Part shown: positions 1-6,534 of the stretch, one piece after another | Layout: each line of letters begins with the position of its first letter | Numbering within the stretch: the first letter of the stretch is position 1 | Notes under the pieces: generated by a model | What the model was told of the DNA's origin: nothing | What the model saw: only the letters and a program-made list of their open reading frames with translations | The model's database searches: none | Made by a program: the position numbers and the translations under genes | From: Natronoplasma sp964602715 | Lineage (GTDB): Archaea > Thermoplasmatota > Thermoplasmata > Halarchaeoplasmatales > Halarchaeoplasmataceae | NCBI GenBank assembly: GCA_964602715.1 | Contig: CAZRSB010000029.1 | Coordinates: forward strand, 1-24,866 | Direction of reading: 5' to 3' | DNA: 24,866 bases

Positions 1-2
1 TA

Positions 3-500
3 TCCCTTGGTGAAGATTTTATCGAGGATGATGAGGATTTTGCGATAATGTATGGGGACAACTACTTCACACCTTATGAAACTATGAAAGAGATAGTAGA
101 GTTCCACAAGGAGAAAGGTGGACAGGGGACCCTGGTTCTACATCCTGTTGATGATCCAACGAGGTTCGGTGTTGTAGATATTGATGAGAACGAGGAGATA
201 CACGGCATGATAGAGAAACCAACCTTAGAGGAAGCCCAGCCTTACAAGCACAATGATCATTGGTTGAATATAGCTGGATTGATGATAGTCAATTCACAGA
301 TCTTTTCTTACATCGATAAGACTGAGCCAGGTAAAAAGGGTGAGATCTGGCTGACAGATTCCATAGAGATGATGAGAAAAGATGGGAACAGATTCTATGG
401 TTACAAATTTGAAGGGAAGAGATTCGACATAGGTACATTTGAATCATTGAGAGAAGCTGATGAATTAGAACTAGAGAGAAAAGAAGAGAACGACACATGA
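3..500 (+). CDS. Sugar nucleotidyltransferase, 3' part (probably UTP/dTTP--glucose-1-phosphate type)
   Basis: The 5' end lies outside the window; the reading frame is open from base 3 to a TGA at 498-500. Visible motifs fit the nucleotide-diphospho-sugar transferase fold: MYGDNYF (metal/nucleotide-binding Asp), RFGVVDIDENEEI followed by EKP (sugar-binding Glu-Lys), NIAGLMIV, GEIWLTDSI and RFDIGTFESL near the C-terminus. The family joins a sugar 1-phosphate to an NTP to make an NDP-sugar for glycan or S-layer/lipid glycosylation in the cytoplasm. GEIxLTD resembles GalU-type uridylyltransferases, while the GTFESL ending also occurs in RmlA-type thymidylyltransferases, so the nucleotide used cannot be fixed. 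No left-beta-helix acyltransferase tail is present. Family call is firm, specificity is not. Confidence 0.85.
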   Translation, partial: SLGEDFIEDDEDFAIMYGDNYFTPYETMKEIVEFHKEKGGQGTLVLHPVDDPTRFGVVDIDENEEIHGMIEKPTLEEAQPYKHNDHWLNIAGLMIVNSQIFSYIDKTEPGKKGEIWLTDSIEMMRKDGNRFYGYKFEGKRFDIGTFESLREADELELERKEENDT

Positions 501-534
501 TACCCACTGGCCAACGTTAATATTAAGAAAGGTG

Positions 535-558
535 AATACTCTATTAGCTGGGAGTATT
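535..558. terminator. Possible hairpin between convergent genes
   Basis: AATACTC at 535-541 and GAGTATT at 552-558 are perfect reverse complements with a 10-base loop. They lie in the 88-base gap between the nucleotidyltransferase stop and the convergent stop of the anion symporter. No T-run follows directly, so a termination role is only an inference from position. Confidence 0.3.
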
Positions 559-588
559 AGCAACTATTAATATAAAATAAATATAAAA

Positions 589-2052
589 TTACAAAAGTGT
601 ATTCCAAAAGATCATCACCACAAGGACCAATCCTGAAGCTGACAATATCGTCGCCAAAACACCTGCTTTCGTCATCTCATATGTTTTGAAAAATCCTGTT
701 TTGTAGGCTATTGCGTTGGGTGGTGTGTTTGCTGGTAACAAGAATGCCATACATGCAGCCATACCAGCTACTGGCGCTAGGAACAAAGGATCGATCCCTA
801 GGGTGAAAGCTAAAGATATCGTCACAGGAACGAATATACTAGATGTAGCACTTAAACTAGAAAATAAAGTGATACTGAAGGCTGTTATGAACGCGATAGT
901 GGCAACTACTACCAAGAGATTAACATCAGCTAGGAAAACTTCCATGTTCTCGACTATCAGATCGATGACTCCAGTTTTTAACAGTCCATCACCCAAAGCA
1001 AGACCACCACCTACTAGTACAAAAACACCCCATCCTATCTCCTCTTGAGCCTCATCCCATTTCAAGACTCCGATCCCTGGAAAGATGAACATCATCGCTA
1101 TCAATAATGAAGCGATGAAAAGCCAATCGCCTGGAAGAGGTAAAAATTCAAGTAAAGGTTCTAAAAAGGTAAATGTGAAGACATTCTCTATCAACCATAT
1201 TATGCCCATATCTATCGCGTCTAGGAGCCATAAAAAGACAGCTATACCGAAAAGTATCAAAACATGTTTCTGTTTTTTGGTTAGCTTTCCCATCTCTGCT
1301 AGCTCTTTTTTTATGTCTTCTGTACCGCCTTCTATTTTTTTTACTTCAGGTTTGTAGACTGTTACCATCAATTTCCACACAAGGGGGATAGCTATCAGCA
1401 ATACTGGTATAGCTCTGATCATCCATCCCCCAAAGGAAATGTTTATATCATGTTCTGCCAAGAATCCTATCGTTATGGGAACGGGAGGAGTTCCAACGGG
1501 TGTACCCATACCTCCCACATTTGCAGTGAAAGCTATGCCGATGACCATCGCTTTGCCGAGATTGCTTCCTTTAGGCTCATCGATCACTTTTTTTATCATA
1601 CCGATACCTATCGGAAGCATTATGGCTGTGGCAGCCGTGTTGGAAATCCACATCGAAAGAAAGGCTGTTACCAGAAAAACACCAAAAATCAGATTTTCTG
1701 TTTTTTCTCCCATCAAAGCTATAAATTGTAGTCCTAAACGTCGATCCAGATCATATTTTTTCAATGCCGCAGCGATAACAAATCCTGCCAAAAGGAGAGT
1801 GTTGACCGGTGTCGCAATATATGCAAGACCTTCCTCTACGGAATGAACACCAAAAATAATTTGAAGTAAAATTACTAAAAACGCTGTGACAGAAATCGGT
1901 AAAGCTTCGGTTATCCAGAAAGAGGCAGCGGTAAAAGCAATAGCAATCATTATCTTTTGTCCCAACGTAAGGGGCAGTGGAAGAAAAGTAAATATAATAG
2001 CTACGAGAAAAACCAGAACAATTATTTTCAGGTTTTTATTTATCTTTATCAT
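589..2052 (-). CDS. DASS/SLC13-family sodium:anion symporter
   Basis: A 487-residue integral membrane protein with about a dozen hydrophobic segments. It carries the divalent anion:Na+ symporter signature twice: a Ser-Asn-Thr motif at 137-139 (SMWISNTAATAIMLP) and a variant Ala-Asn-Thr at 441-443 (PANTPPNAIAYKTG), which in known members cap the substrate and sodium sites in two inverted-repeat halves. The family imports dicarboxylates, sulfate, phosphate or similar anions with sodium. Substrate cannot be read here; the second motif having Ala instead of Ser is common in prokaryotic members. Start ATG is supported by GGAG six bases upstream and a TATA-like TTTTTTAAA about 55 bases upstream. 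It is convergent with the gene on its left and divergent from the Sm-like gene. Confidence 0.88.
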   Translation of the reverse strand: MIKINKNLKIIVLVFLVAIIFTFLPLPLTLGQKIMIAIAFTAASFWITEALPISVTAFLVILLQIIFGVHSVEEGLAYIATPVNTLLLAGFVIAAALKKYDLDRRLGLQFIALMGEKTENLIFGVFLVTAFLSMWISNTAATAIMLPIGIGMIKKVIDEPKGSNLGKAMVIGIAFTANVGGMGTPVGTPPVPITIGFLAEHDINISFGGWMIRAIPVLLIAIPLVWKLMVTVYKPEVKKIEGGTEDIKKELAEMGKLTKKQKHVLILFGIAVFLWLLDAIDMGIIWLIENVFTFTFLEPLLEFLPLPGDWLFIASLLIAMMFIFPGIGVLKWDEAQEEIGWGVFVLVGGGLALGDGLLKTGVIDLIVENMEVFLADVNLLVVVATIAFITAFSITLFSSLSATSSIFVPVTISLAFTLGIDPLFLAPVAGMAACMAFLLPANTPPNAIAYKTGFFKTYEMTKAGVLATILSASGLVLVVMIFWNTLL

Positions 2053-2189
2053 GTTATCTCCAATCTTACTCTTTAGGCACTTTCGACCCGACCAAAGTTA
2101 GACTTGTTTAAAAAATTTTCTTTATTGAACTATCCGTTTCCAAAATAATTATTAGGTGAGTACGTCTTTACTATTTGAAAAGGGAAAAA

Positions 2190-2591
2190 ATGTTAGAAGG
2201 ATTACTAGAAAAAAAACTCAGCGGACTAAAAGGAAAGGAGGTATTGGTGGTTATGGACGATGATTTCGTGTTTTTGGGAGAACTAGTGAATTATGATAAA
2301 AAAACTCTGGTACTCAAAAGAGTTTTACAAGCACCTAACAAAAACATAAACTGGAAAAAGATATCTGAGAAATCAAGAAATGTTCGAAGTAAGAAAAAAG
2401 ATGAAGAAAGTGAAGAAGAAAGTGAAGAGAAAAAATTGGGTTTCATGAACTGGAGCAAGGTGAATTTAGAGGAAGTTTACTTAAGGGTAGAACATATCAC
2501 CAGGATATGGAAATGGGGTAAAATCAAAGAAGTCAAAGAAGAAACAGGAGATTACAAAAAGCCAATTTACTATGAAAAGGACTACATGTAG
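2190..2591 (+). CDS. Small Sm-like (Lsm-type) protein with charged insertion
   Basis: A 133-residue protein from the ATG at 2190 (AAGGGA just upstream); an in-frame TTG at 2175 would add five residues. The first ~45 residues, GLKGKEVLVVMDDDFVFLGELVNYD then LVLKR, resemble an Sm1 motif (G-K-x-V-x-V ... F-x-G-x-L-x-x-Y-D ... L-x-L). After a Lys/Glu-rich, probably disordered stretch (RSKKKDEESEEESEEKK), VNLEEVYLRVEHITRIW resembles an Sm2-type strand with the Ile/Val that closes the fold. If correct it is an RNA-binding-fold protein with a long loop between the two motifs. It stands alone between two oppositely oriented transporter genes. I infer the family from pattern only; function is unknown. 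Confidence 0.55.
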   Translation: MLEGLLEKKLSGLKGKEVLVVMDDDFVFLGELVNYDKKTLVLKRVLQAPNKNINWKKISEKSRNVRSKKKDEESEEESEEKKLGFMNWSKVNLEEVYLRVEHITRIWKWGKIKEVKEETGDYKKPIYYEKDYM

Positions 2592-2637
2592 TATTTCTAA
2601 GTATTTCTACCGGAATCATTTAAAATAAATTGGATAT

Positions 2638-3855
2638 CTAAAGGATAAGTCTCAAAATTCTAGCGAAGATGACCATTCCTAGTAAAGCAAAGGGGTATGT
2701 GGAACCATATCCTGCACCTACATCTTCTGTCTTTGTCGCTCTTATCGCAGCTCCAAGACCCGGTGTCGATGTCATGCCACCAGTTAGAGCACCAGAAGTT
2801 ACTATCCAATCCAATTTCCAAATACCTCTTAAAATGAACATCCCAGCAGCCATAGTTCCGAGACCTACAATGAACGTGATGACGATCAAGATAGGTCCAG
2901 CTTCAACGACCGCTCCAGCAAAGTCTCCTCCACTCCTTATTCCCACAACTGCTAGAAAGAAAGCTAGCGTCAGTGATCTTATACCTGAAAGTACATCATG
3001 AGACATCCTAGTTTTGATCGGCCCAATTTTACCTACATAACCAAGAAGGAGAGCTGCTGGAAGTATACCACCTGTGATTCCAAGTGTAGCTGTCCCAAAA
3101 GGCCCTAGAGGGATAGGTATCTCACCTAGAATGCCTCCTATTACGACTGCTAAAACAAAACCGCCCACACTGAATGTCACAGAATCTTTTGTTATTCTTT
3201 CTTTAGTAGATGTTTTTACCTCTTTTATACTTTCTTTAAATTTTTTTCTTTCCTCTTCCATGTCGATATTTCTCAATTTGGGCCAAGCTTCCTCTAAAAC
3301 GATTATCATTATAACTCCAAAGGGATACGCGATGGAATAACCTATACCTATACTCTCCTCAACCTCTTCTGCTACTCCTTCTACCTGAGCACCTAAACCT
3401 GGAGAGCTGGTCAATGCTCCTGTGAAAACTCCCTCTATGTATCGGGGATCGACTACACCTGCTCCAGCAAAGCCCCTAGCTCCTAGAAAAGTCAACGTGG
3501 CAGCCACAGTAGCCATCAGAAAACCTGCTATAATGAATTTGACACCATGGGCTTTAACAATACCACCTATATCTTTAGAAGCCATCAGCCCTACAGCCGC
3601 TACAAATAAAGCGAGAGATATCTCAAAATAAACTCCAGGAACATCAACCCCTATATGACCTAGCACTAATCCTACGAATAGAGCTCCTGACAGACCAAAA
3701 CTGAAACCTTTCATCTCTTTTCGTTTAACCAATTTTCCGATCAAAGTTAAAAAATCGATACGCCCAAACAATATCCCTATAAAAACAGCTAAAGAAATAA
3801 CAAAAAGATTATTCTCTGCCAATGACCATATAAAATCCAATATCATAGAAGTCAA
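2638..3855 (-). CDS. AspT/YidE-type permease lacking RCK_C domains
   Basis: A 405-residue membrane protein with two homologous halves. Each half has the same motif pair: GALTSSPGLGAQ and GYSIAYPFG in the first, ALTGGMTSTPGLGAA and GYGSTYPFALLG in the second. These match the aspartate:alanine exchanger/YidE/YbjL family (AAEx). Known members of about 550 residues hold two RCK_C (TrkA_C) domains between the halves; here only a charged linker of about 30 residues (around 195-225) is present, so this is a compact form. The TTG start at 3855 is preferred because GGAGTGA sits a few bases upstream; the ATG at 3846 is the alternative. Substrate unknown, perhaps an amino acid or organic anion. Confidence 0.8.
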   Translation of the reverse strand: MTSMILDFIWSLAENNLFVISLAVFIGILFGRIDFLTLIGKLVKRKEMKGFSFGLSGALFVGLVLGHIGVDVPGVYFEISLALFVAAVGLMASKDIGGIVKAHGVKFIIAGFLMATVAATLTFLGARGFAGAGVVDPRYIEGVFTGALTSSPGLGAQVEGVAEEVEESIGIGYSIAYPFGVIMIIVLEEAWPKLRNIDMEEERKKFKESIKEVKTSTKERITKDSVTFSVGGFVLAVVIGGILGEIPIPLGPFGTATLGITGGILPAALLLGYVGKIGPIKTRMSHDVLSGIRSLTLAFFLAVVGIRSGGDFAGAVVEAGPILIVITFIVGLGTMAAGMFILRGIWKLDWIVTSGALTGGMTSTPGLGAAIRATKTEDVGAGYGSTYPFALLGMVIFARILRLIL

Positions 3856-4024
3856 TATCTCACTCCCTTAATCGTAAGCTTGGGGATTTGGTCGGATTTT
3901 TCAGTTTTATCCGTATGGAATCTTATGATCATTTTAGTTTTCGGCTTTCTGTATACTTTGTTGTATAAGTATTTTACTTTTCTCTACGTTGATATTCTTT
4001 GATCCTTTAAGAAGGGCTATGTTG

Positions 4025-4032
4025 TATATAAA
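4025..4032 (+). promoter_or_regulatory. TATA box for the REC-PAS gene
   Basis: TATATAAA lies 51 bases before the ATG at 4083, in a 227-base divergent spacer shared with the AspT-type permease gene. Expected start of transcription is about 25 bases downstream, giving a short leader. Confidence 0.5.
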
Positions 4033-4082
4033 CACAAATTACATATATTCACTAAATGTTGCATTAAACATGGTGCATACGG

Positions 4083-4856
4083 ATGGAACTCGACGAGATT
4101 AGAGTCCTTCTGGTCGACGACGAAGCAGAACTTTTGAATCAGGCAAAGATATTCCTTGAAAGAGAAGATGACCGCTTTGAGATAACTACTTCCCAAACTG
4201 TTGAAGAGGCTTTACAATTAATAGAAAATGAAGAATTAGATGCCGTTGTCTCTGATTACCGCATGCCTGATAAAGATGGGATTGAATTTTTGAAAATTCT
4301 TAGAAAGGAAAGAAATGATGATATACCATTCATATTTTTTACTGGAAAGGGATGGGAAGAGGTTGCTATGAACGCTCTGAATCTCGGGGCTAATAAATAC
4401 ATATGGAAAAGTGAAGAACCGAGCCTTTATGAAATGGGGATCGAAAAACCAAAAAACCAATACGGTCTTTTAGCTGAAGAGATAATAAATGAAGTCAAGA
4501 AGAACAAAGAAAGACAGATATGGAGATTGGCCCAAAAAACGATCGATCATGCTGATGTAGGGATTTTTTTGTTAGATCCAGAAGGAAAAATATTATACTG
4601 CAACGATGCCGTTTCTGAGACTTTGGGATATGATAAAAACGAAATTATAGGTATGTATATTTGGGATATCGATCCACATGTTTCCAAAGAGAAAAGAAAA
4701 AAGATATGGGAGAAAGTTAGAGAAGAGGGTAACAGAACAGTAGAAACAGAGCAAAAAACGAAAGATGGGGACAGGATAAAAGTCGAAGTGACCACACATT
4801 ATTTAGTACATGATGGCAGAGAACTTGAATTCGCCTTTTGCAGACAAATCGATTAA
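4083..4856 (+). CDS. Response regulator with receiver and PAS domains
   Basis: 257 residues in two modules. Residues 5-125 are a CheY-like receiver: acidic pair D12-D13, phosphoacceptor D58 (VVSDYRMP), T87 in FFTGKG and K109 in YIWK, so the phosphorylation site is complete. Residues about 147-257 are a PAS domain (HADVGIFLLDPEGKILYCND, then LGYDKNEIIGM). There is no DNA-binding or kinase output, as is usual for archaeal REC-PAS proteins, which act through protein contacts or phosphotransfer. The gene sits directly before the membrane histidine kinase, which has its own promoter; the two are a plausible cognate pair. PAS ligand is unknown. Confidence 0.88.
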   Translation: MELDEIRVLLVDDEAELLNQAKIFLEREDDRFEITTSQTVEEALQLIENEELDAVVSDYRMPDKDGIEFLKILRKERNDDIPFIFFTGKGWEEVAMNALNLGANKYIWKSEEPSLYEMGIEKPKNQYGLLAEEIINEVKKNKERQIWRLAQKTIDHADVGIFLLDPEGKILYCNDAVSETLGYDKNEIIGMYIWDIDPHVSKEKRKKIWEKVREEGNRTVETEQKTKDGDRIKVEVTTHYLVHDGRELEFAFCRQID

Positions 4857-4874
4857 CGTCTTGATTCGAGATAA

Positions 4875-4885
4875 TATATATAAAG
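4875..4885 (+). promoter_or_regulatory. TATA box for the histidine kinase gene
   Basis: TATATATAAAG follows the REC-PAS stop by about 20 bases. A start about 25 bases downstream (near 4905-4910) would place the inverted repeat at 4920-4967 in the 5' leader. Confidence 0.5.
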
Positions 4886-4919
4886 CTCTTGAAAAAAGAT
4901 AGCAAATTTTATATTCTAA

Positions 4920-4967
4920 GTGTTGATTTGGAGATGGAGGTGGATTTATACACGCTAAAATCAACAC
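4920..4967 (+). promoter_or_regulatory. Leader inverted repeat enclosing a strong ribosome binding site
   Basis: GTGTTGATTT (4920-4929) and AAATCAACAC (4958-4967) are perfect 10-base reverse complements. The 28-base loop holds GGAGGTGG at 4936-4943, the best anti-SD complement in this part of the window. The arrangement could be an RNA hairpin that presents or hides the ribosome binding site, or a DNA operator just after the transcription start. Confidence 0.45.
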
Positions 4968-4995
4968 CGATCAAAGCACAAGATTTAACCAGTTT

Positions 4996-5337
4996 ATGAT
5001 ATTAGCATTTATAAGTTGGGTTTTCTATCTTTCTCTATCCTTGATATTTCACAGGAACTTTGGATATCATATCTTGATCATCTCGCTGTTACCCGTCGCA
5101 CTAACAAGTTCTTATCTGGGTTCTCGTAAAGGAACCCTAGTAGCTCTAAGTTTAGTTTTCTATAATTTTGTTATTATCTTTTTTTCAGGAAATCAAGAGA
5201 TCCTTACTGAAGCTGGATTCATTGGTGGTTCAGCAGTCACCATATTATTGGCCTGGACCGTGGGAGTGATAAAAGATGTTAATCAAGGCTTGAACTCTGA
5301 ACTAGATAAAAGAAAAAAAAATAGAGCAAGAACTTAA
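4996..5337 (+). CDS. Membrane N-terminal part of a frameshifted sensor histidine kinase
   Basis: 113 residues with about three to four hydrophobic segments (MILAFISWVFYLSLSLIF, ILIISLLPVALTSSYLG, LVALSLVFYNFVIIFF, GGSAVTILLAWTVGVI) and then the start of a charged helix. The last residues before the stop are produced by a run of nine A at 5313-5321; reading past it in the next frame gives a smooth coiled coil that joins the GAF-kinase frame downstream. The first ATG at 4996 has no ribosome binding site close by. The frame is open back to 4927 and an ATA codon at 4948 lies five bases after GGAGGTG, so translation may begin there. This is best read as the sensor/membrane half of one kinase of about 480 residues. 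Confidence 0.75.
   Translation: MILAFISWVFYLSLSLIFHRNFGYHILIISLLPVALTSSYLGSRKGTLVALSLVFYNFVIIFFSGNQEILTEAGFIGGSAVTILLAWTVGVIKDVNQGLNSELDKRKKNRART
5313..5321 (+). other. Nine-A run where the kinase reading frame changes
   Basis: Upstream frame enters as S-E-L-D-K-R; with one A fewer it would continue K-K-I-E-Q-E-L-N-E-S-K-R-K-I-R-K-L-H-E-T and on into the GAF domain without interruption. The break could be a sequencing or assembly error, a true mutation, or a transcriptional slippage site. Confidence 0.75.
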
Positions 5338-5383
5338 TGAAAGTAAGAGAAAGATCAGAAAACTACATGAAACAGCCAAATAC

Positions 5384-6445
5384 TTGAAAAATAGAGATGA
5401 AAAACAGGAGATCTATGATCTAATAGTCGATGCAGCAGAAAATATTCTCGAATTTGATATCTGTGAAGTAGAGGTCCCACAGAATGAAAAGATGATAGTC
5501 AAAAGTACTTCTAGTAATTTTCCCGAAGAAGGGTTGGATGCAGTCGGAATTGATAATAGTGTAGCTGGTAAAACATACAAAGAAAAAGAGGCATTCATCA
5601 TAGATGATATAGATGAACATGAGATCGCCAATCCTGCAGCAAACACATACACATCTGGACTCAGTGTTCCTATCGGAGATCATGCTGTTTTTCAAGCAGC
5701 CTCTAATGAAATGGGCCAATTTGGTGGGGATGATCTCGAGATAATCGAACTTCTTATCGGTCATGCAGAAGAGGCATTAAGAAAACTCGAAACCACTAAA
5801 AGAGAAGAATTTTTACATTCTCTATTGAGGCATGATGTGAAAAATAAGTTGATGATAATCCAAGGATATCATGAATTGATGGATGACAAAAACATTTCAA
5901 AAGAAACAAAAAATTATCTGAAAAAAGCAGAAAAAGAAACAGAGGTCGCTCTTGATATAATTAAAAAAATAAAGACTCTAGAAGAAATGAAAGAAGAAGA
6001 AATCAGAAGAGTAGATGTATCCGACTCAATAAACAAGGCCATCGAGCAAAATAGAACTCTCGCTTCTGAAAAGGACTTTCAGATACATGCGGAATTGACC
6101 GATATCGATGTTAAAGGTGGCCTACTACTAGAAGAATTATTTTCAAATATTCTCGAAAACTCTTTGAAACACTCTGAAGGAACAAAGATCGAGATCTCCT
6201 CTTTTGAGACCAATGATAAATGTGTCGTGAGGATAGAAGATGATGGGAAAGGGATCCCAGATGAGGATAAAGAACAAATCTTTGGAAAAGGTTTCAAAAA
6301 AGGAACAAGAGCAGGTACTGGTCTAGGAATGTACCTAGTAAAAGAAATAGCTGATAATTATAACGCAGACGTCGATGTATTTGACTCAAAATTAGGGGGC
6401 GTCGGCTTTGAAATTCAATTAAAGAGACCAAAAACAATCCGATGA
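5384..6445 (+). CDS. GAF histidine kinase, C-terminal part of the frameshifted sensor kinase
   Basis: 353 residues from a weak TTG; the frame is open further upstream through a coiled coil to about 5315. Residues 8-130 look like a GAF domain (VDAAENILEFDICEVEV, SGLSVPIGDHAVFQAAS). The kinase core follows: H-box LLRHDVKNKLMIIQGYHEL with phosphoacceptor H150, N-box LLLEELFSNILENSLKHS, G1 box RIEDDGKGIPDEDKEQIF, and G2 box GTGLGMYLVKEIADNY. All catalytic boxes are intact, so the protein has not decayed. It would autophosphorylate on His and pass phosphate to a receiver, probably the REC-PAS protein encoded just upstream. No good start codon or ribosome binding site exists for this part alone, which supports a single original gene. 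Confidence 0.85.
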   Translation: MKNRDEKQEIYDLIVDAAENILEFDICEVEVPQNEKMIVKSTSSNFPEEGLDAVGIDNSVAGKTYKEKEAFIIDDIDEHEIANPAANTYTSGLSVPIGDHAVFQAASNEMGQFGGDDLEIIELLIGHAEEALRKLETTKREEFLHSLLRHDVKNKLMIIQGYHELMDDKNISKETKNYLKKAEKETEVALDIIKKIKTLEEMKEEEIRRVDVSDSINKAIEQNRTLASEKDFQIHAELTDIDVKGGLLLEELFSNILENSLKHSEGTKIEISSFETNDKCVVRIEDDGKGIPDEDKEQIFGKGFKKGTRAGTGLGMYLVKEIADNYNADVDVFDSKLGGVGFEIQLKRPKTIR

Positions 6446-6480
6446 ATATATAACTCGATTTAGTTAAAATAAAGGAAAAG

Positions 6481-6490
6481 TTTAATTATA
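6481..6490 (+). promoter_or_regulatory. TATA-like element for lonB-lhr
   Basis: TTTAATTATA is 45 bases before the lonB ATG at 6535. A GGTG at 6525-6528 would serve as ribosome binding site six bases before that ATG. Confidence 0.4.
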
Positions 6491-6534
6491 ACAACAATAG
6501 ATGAGTTGAAATGCAAACCCCGATGGTGTAATTG

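Noticed and set aside
716..1846. Plus-strand frames opposite the anion symporter
   Set aside because: Antisense shadows of a well-supported membrane protein; low-complexity composition and no start signals.
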